From NCBI RefSeq assembly GCF_004804275.1, contig NZ_STGI01000002.1:124001-188000 (forward strand): a stretch of 64,000 bases of DNA, in the 5' to 3' direction. This document shows, in pieces, positions 33,916-42,914 of this stretch; the first letter of the stretch is position 1, and each line of letters starts with the position of its first letter. The translations under genes were made by a program, and so were the position numbers. This DNA comes from Herbaspirillum sp. ST 5-3. Lineage in GTDB: Bacteria > Pseudomonadota > Gammaproteobacteria > Burkholderiales > Burkholderiaceae_D. Under the pieces are notes generated by a model. The model searched no databases and was not told where the DNA came from. It saw nothing but the letters and a program-made list of their open reading frames with translations.

Positions 33916-35193
33916 TTAGCGGAACCAGTGCAGGGGCACGGTGATGATTCCGGGGAAAACGATGAACAGCGCAATGAGCAGGATGTAGGTGAGCAGGAAA
34001 GGCCAGATGCCCTTCGTCGCGCTCTCCAGCGATATCTTCGCGACGCCGCAGACCACGTTCAGCACAGTGCAGACCGGCGGGTGGATCAGGCCCAGCGTGC
34101 CGACCAGCACAAACATCACGCCGAAATAAGTCGGATCGATGCCCGCCTTGACCGCCAGCGGCATCAGTACCGGCCCCATCACGAGGATGGTGGGCGTGAG
34201 ATCCATCACCGTGCCGACCGCCAGGAGCAGCAGCATGATCGCGGCCATCAGCACACGCGGATCCTTCATCAGCGGTCCGAGGAAATCGGTGACCATGGCC
34301 GGCAAGTCGGCGAGCGTGACCATATAGGAGGAAACCAGCGCGCCGGCGCACAGGAACATCACGGTGCTGGTGGTGCGCGCAGCGTCGACCAGCAGGCGGC
34401 GAAGGTCACGAAACTTCACTTCGCGGTAGATGAAAAGCGCGACGAACAGCGAATACACCGCTGCTACGACCGCCGCTTCAGTGGGCGTGAAGATGCCGCC
34501 GCGCAGTCCGCCGAGGATGATCACCGGCAGCATCAGCGCCCAGACACCATCGACCAGCGCCCTGCGGCGCTCATCCCATCCGGCCTTCGGCTGAGGCGTG
34601 ACATCCATCTTGCGCGCCAGCATGAACCACACCGCGATCAGCGCCACGCCCATCAGCACGCCGGGCACGATACCGGCCAGGAACAGGTTGCTGATGGAGG
34701 TGTTCGTCGTTACGCCGAAGATGATGAAAGGCATGGATGGCGGGATGATGGGCGCGATGATGCCGCCGGAAGCGATCAGTCCGGCGGAGCGCGGCACCGC
34801 ATAGCCATGGTCGCGCATCATCGGGATCAACAGTGTGGCAAGCGCTGCGGTATCGGCGATGGCAGAGCCGGAAAGGCTGGCCAGCAGTACCGAGGCGGCA
34901 ATGGTCACATAACCGAGGCCACCCCTGATATGCCCGACGAAGCCGACGGCGAGGTTGATGATGCGCTTCGAAATACCGCCCGCATTCATCAGTTCGCCGG
35001 CGAGGATGAAGAACGGCACCGCCATCAGCGGGAAGTTGTCGGCGCCGGAGAGCAGGTTCTGCGCAACCAGCTGCGCATCGAAAAAGTCGATGTGGATCAT
35101 CAGCACTACGCCCGTCAGGAGCAGGGCGAAAGCGATCGGCATGCCGAGCGCCATCAGCAGCGTGAGCGAGCCGAGGAATACGGTGAGCGTCAT
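33916..35193 (-). CDS. dctM: TRAP transporter large permease subunit (DctM family)
   Basis: A 425-residue membrane protein with about twelve segments. Typical TRAP-L blocks: GMPIAFALLLTGVVLM, MAVPFFILAGELMNAGGISKRI, GLIASGGIIAPIIPPSMPFIIFG and GLIHPPVCTVLNVVCGVAK. It couples substrate uptake to sodium flow at the inner membrane. Its start overlaps the end of dctQ by four bases. Confidence 0.93.
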   Translation of the reverse strand: MTLTVFLGSLTLLMALGMPIAFALLLTGVVLMIHIDFFDAQLVAQNLLSGADNFPLMAVPFFILAGELMNAGGISKRIINLAVGFVGHIRGGLGYVTIAASVLLASLSGSAIADTAALATLLIPMMRDHGYAVPRSAGLIASGGIIAPIIPPSMPFIIFGVTTNTSISNLFLAGIVPGVLMGVALIAVWFMLARKMDVTPQPKAGWDERRRALVDGVWALMLPVIILGGLRGGIFTPTEAAVVAAVYSLFVALFIYREVKFRDLRRLLVDAARTTSTVMFLCAGALVSSYMVTLADLPAMVTDFLGPLMKDPRVLMAAIMLLLLAVGTVMDLTPTILVMGPVLMPLAVKAGIDPTYFGVMFVLVGTLGLIHPPVCTVLNVVCGVAKISLESATKGIWPFLLTYILLIALFIVFPGIITVPLHWFR

Positions 35194-35768
35194 TTCGTTA
35201 CCTTTTGTTCGTAGACGGTTTCTGCAGTGGCGCCGTGGGTGCCGGGGTGTACGTCATGCGCCTGCAGCATCGCCGAGGGCGCATTGCCGGGCACAATCGC
35301 GTCCGGATGGCCGATGACGATCCGCCAGAGGTTTGCCAGCACGATGAGCATCATCGATGCGGCGCAGAGCAGGCCCGACGACGCCATGAATGCAGTGGGG
35401 TAGCCGAGCACCGTCGAGAACGTGTGCAGGCCGATCAGTGTCTGCGTCCAGCTGCCGTAGAGGAAAAGCCAGAGGCCGTAGAGCATCAGCAGGTGGCTGA
35501 TGACGGCGCAGGCCTTGCGCGCCGGCTTCGGCAGCCGCGCCTGTACCAGCTCCACGCCGAGATGGGCGTTCCTGCGCAGCGCGAGAATGGCACCGAGGAA
35601 GATGAGCCAGACGAACATCAGGCGGGAAATCTCTTCCGCCGCCGCGATGCCGGTGTTGAACACATAGCGCAGGACGACGTTGCCGAACACGCAGGCAGCC
35701 ATCACTGCCAGCGCCACGGCCATCAGTCCTTCGACCAGCGATTCGAGTCTTGATACGAGTTGTTTCAT
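35190..35768 (-). CDS. dctQ: TRAP transporter small permease subunit (DctQ family)
   Basis: A 192-residue protein with four membrane segments. Family blocks: EGLMAVALAVMAACVFGNVVLRYVF, EEISRLMFVWLIFLGA, and ALRRNAHLGVELVQARLP. The start at 35768 has an AGGAGA ribosome site. It is coupled with dctM by ATGA overlap. The C-terminal tail of about 35 residues is longer than usual and hydrophilic. Confidence 0.9.
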   Translation of the reverse strand: MKQLVSRLESLVEGLMAVALAVMAACVFGNVVLRYVFNTGIAAAEEISRLMFVWLIFLGAILALRRNAHLGVELVQARLPKPARKACAVISHLLMLYGLWLFLYGSWTQTLIGLHTFSTVLGYPTAFMASSGLLCAASMMLIVLANLWRIVIGHPDAIVPGNAPSAMLQAHDVHPGTHGATAETVYEQKVTK

Positions 35769-35791
35769 TGCTGTCTCCTGGATGTCCGCCG

Positions 35792-36364
35792 TCATGCTTT
35801 GCCGTGATGATCGAGGACGCGCTGCACGATGTCGTCCGGCACGAGCCTGATGTCAAGTTCCATGCCGGCTTCGCCGCCGGCCAGCGGTTCGAGGTCGCGC
35901 AGTTGGCTGTCGAGCAGCGACACCGGCATGAAATGGTTGGGCCGGGCTCGCATCCGCTCTTCGATCAGACCGCGGTCGCCCGTCAGGTGGATAAAGATGA
36001 GCCCGGGATCGCTTTGGCGAAGCAGGTCACGGTAGCTACGCTTGAGCGCAGAACATGACAGCACCAGGCCGCGCGATTCTTCGTGCGCGGCGGCGATCTC
36101 CGTGCCGAGGGTCCGCAGCCAGTCGCGGCGGTCGTCGTCATTGAGCGGTATGCCTGCTGCCATCTTCTCGACGTTGTGCCGGGAGTGATAGCGGTCGCCT
36201 TCGACATGGGGATAACCCAGCCGCTCCGCCAGCCGCGCGCCAATCTCGCTCTTGCCGCAGCCGCTGACGCCCATCACGACATAGCGCCTCGCATTGCCGC
36301 TTTTTTCCCACGTCGTTTCCTTGAGTCTTTCTTTCACATTCAGCTTTCTTGTTAGCGCTAACAT
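35792..36364 (-). CDS. gntK: Gluconokinase (GntK-type)
   Basis: A kinase of up to 190 residues that phosphorylates gluconate to 6-phosphogluconate. The P-loop is VMGVSGCGKSEIG, with further blocks VEGDRYHSRHNVEKMAAGIPLNDDDRRDWL and CSALKRSYRDLLR (parts shown). The true start is uncertain: the ATG at 36364 lies inside a LacI-type operator, so the GTG at 36337 may be used. The kinase heads the TRAP operon, which suggests that the imported acid is gluconate or a similar aldonate. Confidence 0.88.
   Translation of the reverse strand: MLALTRKLNVKERLKETTWEKSGNARRYVVMGVSGCGKSEIGARLAERLGYPHVEGDRYHSRHNVEKMAAGIPLNDDDRRDWLRTLGTEIAAAHEESRGLVLSCSALKRSYRDLLRQSDPGLIFIHLTGDRGLIEERMRARPNHFMPVSLLDSQLRDLEPLAGGEAGMELDIRLVPDDIVQRVLDHHGKA
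36351..36362. promoter_or_regulatory. LacI-family operator upstream of gntK operon
   Basis: GTTAGCGCTAAC is a perfect 12-base palindrome with the central TAGCGCTA. It overlaps the earliest possible gntK start codon, so a bound repressor would block transcription or initiation. A related site lies beside the regulator gene. Confidence 0.75.
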
Positions 36365-36435
36365 TTATGCAAAGTTTAACGCCTGTTCCAGACATGTAAA
36401 GAAAAATCGATTGTGCTTTGCAGCAGAAATGGGCG

Positions 36436-37467
36436 TCAGGTGCTTTCGCGCGCCATCAGCGTGTAACCGAGGTCGATTCTGCGGTGTTCCGGCCTCTCTC
36501 CCTCGATCAGCCGCTTGAGCAGGCTTGCTGATTCGTAGCCGATCCGGTAACGCGGAGTGGCAATGGTTGTGACGGACGGGTTCATCCATGCCGATGCCGG
36601 CAGGTCATTGAATCCGCAGATTGCCAGTTTGCGGGGAATCGCGATGCCGCGCCGCTGGCACTGGTAGATCGCGCCGTAGGCAAGGTCATCGTTGCAGCAG
36701 AACACGGCGTCGCAATCGGGGGCAACCGCAAGCAGGCGCCCAACCAGTTCGGCGCCGAGCGCGATCGTCGACGGATCGGGCACCAGGATTTCCCGGCGTG
36801 CGTCGTACAGTCCTGCCTCGCGTAGCGCGTGGCGATAGCCCTCGGCGCGCTTGATGGTACGTTCGTCGAGTTGCGACGCGATGAAGCCGATGCGTCGGTA
36901 GCCCTTTTCCAGCAGGTGACGCGTAATGGTGGCGCCCGCGTCGAATTGCGAAAGCCCGACTGAATACCGATCCGGATCGTCGGAGAGGTCCATCATCGAC
37001 ACGGTCGGAACGCGGGAGGCGGCCAGCATCTGGCGCACCTTGTCGCTCTGCGTCAGTCCGGTCAGGATCACACCATCCGGATTGGACTGCAGGTGGATGT
37101 TGACGAGCTTTTCCTCCTCCGCGTCGGAATAGCGCGTATTGCCGATCAGCACCTGGTAGCCCTCCGCGTCCACCGCATCCTGGATGCCGGCAAGCACGTC
37201 GGTGAAGACTGCGTTCGAAAGCGAAGGGATCAACACTGCGATCACATGCGACCGTGCCGAAGCAAGTGAGCGAGCGGCACGGTTCGGCACGTAGCCAAGG
37301 GTTGCGATCGCCTTTTCGATTTGGGTGCGCAGCTCAGGCGTGACGAGTTCTGGCCGCGTGATGGCCCGCGAGGCAGTCATGGTGGAAACACCAACTGCGC
37401 GCGCGACATCCGCCAGTGTGACGCGTTGGTGTGAGCGGCCGCGTTGAGGGCTGTTGGACTTGGGCAT
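36436..37467 (-). CDS. LacI-family transcriptional regulator (GntR-like) of the gluconate module
   Basis: A 343-residue repressor. The N-terminal helix-turn-helix reads RVTLADVARAVGVSTMTASRAI, with the hinge helix YVPNRAARSLAS. The effector domain begins HVIAVLIPSLSNAVFTDVLAG. Start at 37467 gives MPKSNSPQ; an earlier frame extends six residues. It is transcribed toward gntK, 71 bases upstream. Palindromes with TAGCGCTA lie beside both genes, so it likely represses itself and the gntK-TRAP operon until a sugar acid binds. Confidence 0.9.
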   Translation of the reverse strand: MPKSNSPQRGRSHQRVTLADVARAVGVSTMTASRAITRPELVTPELRTQIEKAIATLGYVPNRAARSLASARSHVIAVLIPSLSNAVFTDVLAGIQDAVDAEGYQVLIGNTRYSDAEEEKLVNIHLQSNPDGVILTGLTQSDKVRQMLAASRVPTVSMMDLSDDPDRYSVGLSQFDAGATITRHLLEKGYRRIGFIASQLDERTIKRAEGYRHALREAGLYDARREILVPDPSTIALGAELVGRLLAVAPDCDAVFCCNDDLAYGAIYQCQRRGIAIPRKLAICGFNDLPASAWMNPSVTTIATPRYRIGYESASLLKRLIEGERPEHRRIDLGYTLMAREST

Positions 37468-37833
37468 GTATCGAAGATAATGCAATTGATAGCGCTATCT
37501 ATGATAGCTGTGAATCATGCCTCCCGCGCAACAATTTTCCACGATCAGGGTTCGTGCCTTCAATGCAGAAAATGTCGACTCCAGCAGTGGGGGGGCATCA
37601 CGCACGTATGTCGGTACTTCCGTTTTCGGGGCATGCTTGAGAGAGCTTGTGCCGGAAATTCGGACGTTTTGCTTCGGATACTTTGGGGTGCGCTTAAGTC
37701 CTCAAGTTTCGAGGGTTGCCTGCTTTCCATTGAGGAGAGATATCAAGTGCTCGGAAATTCATCCTGCATGAGATCAGAGAACCCATGCGGAGAAATTCCG
37801 TATGGGTTCTGTCGCTCGCGATGACCTTTTGGT
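37468..37833. other. Intergenic region between regulator and phoX
   Basis: About 370 bases. It has the LacI operator near 37488, and a long hairpin (AGAACCCAT...ATGGGTTCT, 37778-37810) just after the phoX stop. That hairpin lacks a U-run on either side. No gene is convincing. Confidence 0.5.
37488..37499. promoter_or_regulatory. LacI-family operator upstream of the regulator gene
   Basis: GATAGCGCTATC is a perfect 12-base palindrome that shares TAGCGCTA with the site at gntK. It lies 20 bases upstream of the regulator start and suggests autoregulation. Confidence 0.72.
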
Positions 37834-39795
37834 TTATCCCAAGGTCGGCAACCCGGTCAGGTAACCGACGGCAGCACCTTGCAGATTGCGATAGTTCTGC
37901 TTTTCGAGCGGGTCTAGCGTTGCATAGACCTTCGAATGCAGACCTCCGGTGACGTTGCCGCTTGCATCCCTGGTCAGTTCCCAATCACCGGGGTGCTGGA
38001 AGTTGCTCATGATGTAGGCGAAGCCGTTGATGTCGTCCACTGCGTGCAGGCCTGTCGATTCGGCGCCGGCCGGGCACGACATCACGCGCGAAAGAAGCTT
38101 CGTGTCCACGTTGTAGGCCCACAGGAAGTTGTTGACATGCAGTCCGCTGTCTTCGCCGATGAAGAGTGTGCGCAGCTTCTCTGAAAACTTGATGTTGTCC
38201 GGATTGGCGATCTTGTCCGGATTGGCAAGATTGCCGATCGCATCAGGCCCTGCGAGATCTTCGCCAAGCAGGATCGCAGCCATGTCCACCGGCACCCATT
38301 GGCTGTCGATCGCCGCGCCGGTATCGTCGGTCTGCCCGCCCTTCAAGTTCAGCGCATAGATGGCGCCGGCGTTCGGGCCTTGCACCGAGATGCCGCCCGA
38401 GCCGTTTTTCATTGCCGCCTGTATGTAGCTCATCGCCAGATAGGCGATCTTGTCTCGTGCATTGACGGTGGTGCCTTCCATCTTGGTGAAACCCAGGCTG
38501 CCGCCCTTGAATGCGGCATAGCGATGGGTTTCGAGGAAGGCGGCGGCTTTTTCCTTGCCCGGCATGAATTTGACCCAGTTGCTCTTGCCGCTGAACGCAA
38601 TCCTCGTGTAGCTCGCATCCGAAGGATCCGCGGTCTTGACGTCAACGATGTCGGCAGCGCTCAGGGTATCGGCCAATGTCTTGATTTCGGCGCTGGTCGC
38701 CTTGCCCAATCTGATCCAGCCGAGATCGGCCGAGCCGCCGTTTTCGGCAGTCTTTTGATTCCACTTCGCGACATACAAGGTGCCGCTGCTCAGATCACGG
38801 GCAGCGTCTGCGATGAACATGAACAGGCCGCCGTTGGTGGCGTCGTCGCCCATCAGCACGGTGCGTTCATCAGGCATGACCTGCACCAGCTCGTGCGAGA
38901 TTCGCCCCAGGCAATAGTGTTTCCTGATGCTGCCGGTGCCGTCGGGATTGACGGTCACCTCCGGCAGATGCCCGTAGTGATACGGGTTTGCCCTGGTCGG
39001 GTCGCCGTACAGATTTTGGCTGAATGCCTGGAATTGCGCGTTCGTCGCGATCGCAGTCGCATCCGGTTCATACTCTTCGCTGGAGAGATGGGTATTCCAC
39101 GGGGAGCGGCTTGCGCCACAGGTGATCCACAGGCCATGGACCGCGCTGGTGTCAACGTTTGAGTACTTCACCAGACTGAGTCTGCCGGTCGCCTTGTTCT
39201 GATCCAGTGTCAGCACGGCGATCGGCGATGGCAGTCGGCCGTACATCGAGTTGCCGGCTGCGTCGCGGCTGGTGTATTCGAACTGCACGACGGCAAACAC
39301 CGTGTTGCCGCTGACGCCTGCGACTGTGGGATTGGAAAGGGTCAGCAGGGACGATCCGTCAGGGCAGTCCGAATAGAACTGCGGATTGCCAGCGGCCGAT
39401 TTGTCCGCGATCGGCTGATTGTTGATGTCATAGTAGCCGCCACTCAGTGTTGTTCCGCCCGCCCCGTTCGGCACTTGCCCGCCAGTGATGAAAAACGCCT
39501 CATACGCCAGCGCATAATTTTGCTTCGTGCCGTCGCTGTAGCTTGCCGTCAAGCTTGAGGCAACGGTGGTTGTTGCCATTGCGGCGGCATTTGCCAATGT
39601 TGGCGCTGGCATGGCGTTGAACGTCGCCGCGCTGAACGTCACAGAAGCAAGATTTGTCGATGCGATGGCTGCCGAGCTACCGCCACAGGCAGCCAGGAGA
39701 AAGGAAGTCCCACTGCCAGCCGCAAGCGGCAAGAGCGGAGCACCGGACAATGCTTTGAGAATGCGGCGACGTGAAAGATCGAGAGACTCGCTCAT
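37834..39795 (-). CDS. phoX: PhoX-family alkaline phosphatase (DUF839)
   Basis: A 653-residue exported protein. The Tat signal LSRRRILKALSGAPLLPLAA is followed by LLAACGG, which could be a lipobox. PhoX-type blocks include ALAYEAFFITGGQVP, HGLWITCGASRSPWNTHLSSEEYEPD, NPYHYGHLPEVTVNPDG and ELVQVMPDERTVLMGDDATNGGLFMFI (shown in pieces). PhoX enzymes need calcium and iron and cut phosphate from organic esters in the periplasm. The start at 39795 was chosen from the Tat signal. It is divergent from pstS, and both face candidate Pho boxes. Confidence 0.88.
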   Translation of the reverse strand: MSESLDLSRRRILKALSGAPLLPLAAGSGTSFLLAACGGSSAAIASTNLASVTFSAATFNAMPAPTLANAAAMATTTVASSLTASYSDGTKQNYALAYEAFFITGGQVPNGAGGTTLSGGYYDINNQPIADKSAAGNPQFYSDCPDGSSLLTLSNPTVAGVSGNTVFAVVQFEYTSRDAAGNSMYGRLPSPIAVLTLDQNKATGRLSLVKYSNVDTSAVHGLWITCGASRSPWNTHLSSEEYEPDATAIATNAQFQAFSQNLYGDPTRANPYHYGHLPEVTVNPDGTGSIRKHYCLGRISHELVQVMPDERTVLMGDDATNGGLFMFIADAARDLSSGTLYVAKWNQKTAENGGSADLGWIRLGKATSAEIKTLADTLSAADIVDVKTADPSDASYTRIAFSGKSNWVKFMPGKEKAAAFLETHRYAAFKGGSLGFTKMEGTTVNARDKIAYLAMSYIQAAMKNGSGGISVQGPNAGAIYALNLKGGQTDDTGAAIDSQWVPVDMAAILLGEDLAGPDAIGNLANPDKIANPDNIKFSEKLRTLFIGEDSGLHVNNFLWAYNVDTKLLSRVMSCPAGAESTGLHAVDDINGFAYIMSNFQHPGDWELTRDASGNVTGGLHSKVYATLDPLEKQNYRNLQGAAVGYLTGLPTLG

Positions 39796-39945
39796 CGTTT
39801 TTTTCCTTTGTTTGTTTGTCGGTGAAGGCATGCGAGCTGCCCGCTCGTTATGCGGCAAGCAGCATTCAGCGTGCATTTCAAGCATCAGAAACGAGCGCAC
39901 CAGATTGTCCGGATGCGGCTCGCGTAAAAATGATAGTCAGCCACT

Positions 39946-39963
39946 GTGACGGGAGAGTGACAT
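39946..39963 (-). promoter_or_regulatory. Candidate Pho box facing phoX
   Basis: On the minus strand ATGTCACTCTCCCGTCAC shows two GTCA half-sites with an 11-base period, as in PhoB boxes (CTGTCAT-N4-CTGTCAC). It is about 150 bases upstream of the phoX start. Confidence 0.55.
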
Positions 39964-40149
39964 CATCGCCTGGTCAGCGCGTGGCGCCTGCATGGTGGCA
40001 GTGGAGGGCGAGGTGCGTGACCAAGGCGTTCCTGATAACGCGGAGCTTGACCTCGCGCCGTCGAACTTTCTATCACGCCGCGCAACGAATTCGCGTTGCT
40101 GCGGATTGCGGAATATCGATGCCGCATTCAATCGGATCTTGTTTCTACC

Positions 40150-40167
40150 GCGTCACCAGCTTGTCAT
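40150..40167 (+). promoter_or_regulatory. Candidate Pho box facing pstS
   Basis: GCGTCACCAGCTTGTCAT has two GTCA half-sites with an 11-base period, 59 bases upstream of the pstS start. It is a weaker match than the phoX site. Confidence 0.5.
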
Positions 40168-40225
40168 ATTCACTCGCTAGAGTGGAGATCTTTCCACTCG
40201 TATATTTTTTTAAGGAGTTCTGCGA

Positions 40226-41263
40226 ATGAATGTGCTTTTCAAATCCACCCTTGCCGCTTTCGGAGTGGCGCTGACATTGTCGAATGCTGTCGCCGCCGAC
40301 ATTACCGGCGCGGGTGCCACCTTTCCTTATCCGATCTATGCAAAATGGGCTGCTACCTATAAAAGCGCAAGCGGCACTGGACTGAACTACCAGTCGATCG
40401 GCTCGGGTGGCGGCATCAAGCAGATCAAGGCAAAGACGGTGGATTTCGGTGCATCAGACATGCCCTTGCACGCCGAGGATCTTGAGAAAGACGGCTTGAT
40501 GCAGTTCCCCGCGATCATGGGCGGGGTTGTCCCGGTAGTGAACCTGGAAGGTGTCAAACCGGGACAGCTAAAATTGACGGGGCGTGTCATTGCAGATATT
40601 TACCTGGGCAAGATCACCAAGTGGGTTCACCCCGATATCGTCGCGCTTAATCCTGGCGTAAAGCTGCCGACCGATGACATCGCGGTGGTCCATCGCGCCG
40701 ATGGTTCTGGCACATCCTTTCTGTGGACTGACTTCCTGAGCAAATCAAGCATTGACTTCAAGAGCACTGTCGGCTCGGGCACCGCAGTGAAATGGCCGGT
40801 TGGCGTAGGCGGGAAAGGCAACGAAGGCGTGGCGGCGAACGTTCAACGGATCAAGGCATCGATCGGCTATGTTGAATACGCGTACGCAAAGAAAAACAAT
40901 ATGCAGCATACGCAATTGCAGAATCTGGATGGCCAGTTTGTGCAACCGGACGACGCGACATTCAAGGCCGCCGCTGCCGGCGCTGAGTGGACGAAGACGC
41001 CGGGCTTCGCGGTTGTGTTGACGAATCAGCCTGGCAAGGCCAGCTGGCCGATTACTGGCGCATCCTTCATTCTGATGCACAAGGCGCAAGCGGATGCGAC
41101 GAAGGCGAAAGAAGCGCTCAAGTTCTTCGATTGGGCATACAAGAATGGTGGCGCAATGGCTGCGGAGCTCGACTATGTTGCGATGCCGACGGCCGTGGTC
41201 AAGCTGGTGGAAGATGCGTGGAAATCGCAGCTCAAAGACCAGGCTGGCAAAGCGATCTGGTAA
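40226..41263 (+). CDS. pstS: Phosphate-binding periplasmic protein PstS
   Basis: A 345-residue exported phosphate receptor. The signal peptide is KSTLAAFGVALTLSNAVAA, then ITGAGATFPYPIYAKW, YQSIGSGGGIKQIKAKTVDFGASDMPL and HRADGSGTSFLWTDFL, the phosphate-binding loops of PstS (shown in pieces). An AAGGAG ribosome site precedes the start. No pstC, pstA or pstB follows; a terminator ends the transcript 22 bases after the stop. It may act with a transporter encoded elsewhere. Confidence 0.93.
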   Translation: MNVLFKSTLAAFGVALTLSNAVAADITGAGATFPYPIYAKWAATYKSASGTGLNYQSIGSGGGIKQIKAKTVDFGASDMPLHAEDLEKDGLMQFPAIMGGVVPVVNLEGVKPGQLKLTGRVIADIYLGKITKWVHPDIVALNPGVKLPTDDIAVVHRADGSGTSFLWTDFLSKSSIDFKSTVGSGTAVKWPVGVGGKGNEGVAANVQRIKASIGYVEYAYAKKNNMQHTQLQNLDGQFVQPDDATFKAAAAGAEWTKTPGFAVVLTNQPGKASWPITGASFILMHKAQADATKAKEALKFFDWAYKNGGAMAAELDYVAMPTAVVKLVEDAWKSQLKDQAGKAIW

Positions 41264-41285
41264 TCCAGTACCTCCTTGATGCAAG

Positions 41286-41321
41286 CGTCTTCCTGCGGTC
41301 CCGGTCGCAGGAAGACGTTTT
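41286..41321 (+). terminator. Rho-independent terminator of pstS
   Basis: CGTCTTCCTGCG and CGCAGGAAGACG form a perfect 12-base stem with an eight-base loop, followed by TTTT. Confidence 0.88.
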
Positions 41322-41767
41322 CCATTTCCCATGCGACGAGAAACCGTCCGGTTCTTGAACGTCCGATGAAGATGATCTTCTGCGTCCTGCGCAAGGTCAC
41401 GTCGCGGTAACAATGCGCATGTATGATCTCTTCCAACTGCTGTACATGCAAACGATATGCATGACGGCAGGCAGGTACGCCACCAGGTCCGCACAGAAGC
41501 GGGGTGGTGTACCGACCACCCCACCGCCGCCAGCCCGCGTTCTTGAATGAATGCATCTCTCACATGCAATGACGACATGTTCTGATGTTCCGCGTCGGGA
41601 GCATCGGGTCACATGAGGATGGATCTTTGATCTGGACGAAGCAGGTGTCTGGCGTTCAAACTTCGATTCCGTATCAGCCGGTGCCTCGGATACTGGCATC
41701 CGTCTCAACGTTCCGATAGCGCCATTGCGAATGGCATTCTTATAAAAAGGTGTGCGGCGACTTGCAT

Positions 41768-41805
41768 GAAAAAAGGCGCGCCGTTTTGAACAGCGCGCCT
41801 TTTGT
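41768..41805 (-). terminator. Rho-independent terminator of the porin gene
   Basis: AAAAGGCGCGC and GCGCGCCTTTT pair; on the minus strand the stem is followed by a run of U. It lies 30 bases after the porin stop codon. Confidence 0.85.
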
Positions 41806-41834
41806 CCTCGCAGCGGGCGCATGCCCGCGGCAAC

Positions 41835-42914
41835 TTAGAAGCGGTGGCGGACACCGACCATGAAGGTTGAGGGATCAGCGCCTGCGGACGCTGCACCGTT
41901 CAATGTGGCGCCCGCGTCATTCGTGGTGCGTGCATACATGGCGTACAGGTTCGTGCGCTTGGACAGGTTGTGGAGGTAGCCCAGTGCGATCTGATTGGCG
42001 TCGCGGCTGGTACCGCCGGTGCCGGCGATATCGTCGCGACGCAGGATGTACGACGCCAGGATCGTGCCTGCGCCAACCGGTGCGCTAACGCCGATCATTG
42101 CGTCATCACGATCAAGATTGGTTACGCCTGCGGCGCTTTCGCCCTTGGAACGGGAATACGCGGCATGCAGTTTCGCGACGCCGAAATCATAGGTGCCGCC
42201 CAGCATGGTGGTTTTCGCGTCGCCAGCCGGGGTTGCCGGAAACGCGGTCGCGGTACCGCCGCCAAGCAGGTTTTGCTTGTGATAAGCGACGACGATGTTG
42301 AGCGGGCCGTTGGCGTAGCCGCCCGACACACCGATTTGACGGCCGGCCGAATTGTCACCTGCGATCTCGCCGAAGCTGTACGCAAGCTGGCCGGAGAAGC
42401 CGCCGATATTCGCAGTCGTATAGTTCAGCGTATTGTCAGTGCGTTCGCCATGCACATTGAATACGTTGGCAGCATTGCCCGCACCCCCGAGGCCAAAGGG
42501 ATCGATGCTTTCGAGGGCGACGCGAATGGGGGCGTACTGGCGGCCGAGCTTGATGGCGCCAAAACCGCCGGACAGGCCGACGAACGCCTGGCGACCAAAC
42601 AGCCGAGTCAGTGCCGGCGTGCTCGCGCTGGCGGCAATGCCTTGGCCCAGCGAGCCATCGTCAATATTGAATCCGGTTTCCAAGGTGAAGAGGGCGGACA
42701 GGCCGCCGCCGAGGTCTTCGCTGCCTTTGAAGCCGATGCGGCTGCCGGACTGCAGGCCACTGTCGAGGCCCCAGGTCTTGCTGTTCGTCGATGCACCGTT
42801 GTCGCGATAGCGAATGCCTGCATCGGCGACGCCATAAATCGTCACGTTTGTCTGCGCCGAAGCGGCGCCTGCGAATACACCAAATACAGCAATGGCGAGA
42901 AGCGATTTTTTCAT
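41835..42914 (-). CDS. Gram-negative trimeric porin (Burkholderiales type)
   Basis: A 359-residue porin. The signal is KKSLLAIAVFGVFAGAASA, followed by QTNVTIYGVADAGIRYRD, GSRIGFKGSEDLGGGLSALFTLETGF and FGRQAFVGLSGGFGAIKLGRQYAP (in pieces), and the C-terminal GVRHRF ending in Phe. It forms a 16-strand outer-membrane channel for small solutes. It stands alone between terminators, next to pstS and phoX, so a link to phosphate starvation is possible but no Pho box was seen upstream. Confidence 0.92.
   Translation of the reverse strand: MKKSLLAIAVFGVFAGAASAQTNVTIYGVADAGIRYRDNGASTNSKTWGLDSGLQSGSRIGFKGSEDLGGGLSALFTLETGFNIDDGSLGQGIAASASTPALTRLFGRQAFVGLSGGFGAIKLGRQYAPIRVALESIDPFGLGGAGNAANVFNVHGERTDNTLNYTTANIGGFSGQLAYSFGEIAGDNSAGRQIGVSGGYANGPLNIVVAYHKQNLLGGGTATAFPATPAGDAKTTMLGGTYDFGVAKLHAAYSRSKGESAAGVTNLDRDDAMIGVSAPVGAGTILASYILRRDDIAGTGGTSRDANQIALGYLHNLSKRTNLYAMYARTTNDAGATLNGAASAGADPSTFMVGVRHRF

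Larger units (their letters stand above)
39796..40225. other. Divergent control region between phoX and pstS
   Basis: About 430 bases with two candidate Pho boxes (listed separately). The part next to pstS is AT-rich and ends in a strong AAGGAG ribosome site. No coding sequence is convincing. Confidence 0.6.
41264..41834. other. Intergenic region between pstS and a porin gene
   Basis: About 570 bases between convergent genes. It holds two terminators and a perfect 8-base-arm hairpin (GGGGTGGT at 41501-41508, ACCACCCC at 41515-41522). No coding sequence is supported. Confidence 0.5.

Noticed and set aside
33415-35214. A 599-codon rightward open frame across dctP, dctM and dctQ
   Set aside because: It lies opposite three strongly recognised TRAP genes, is rich in His, Arg and Gln as expected for antisense of high-GC genes, and matches no known fold.
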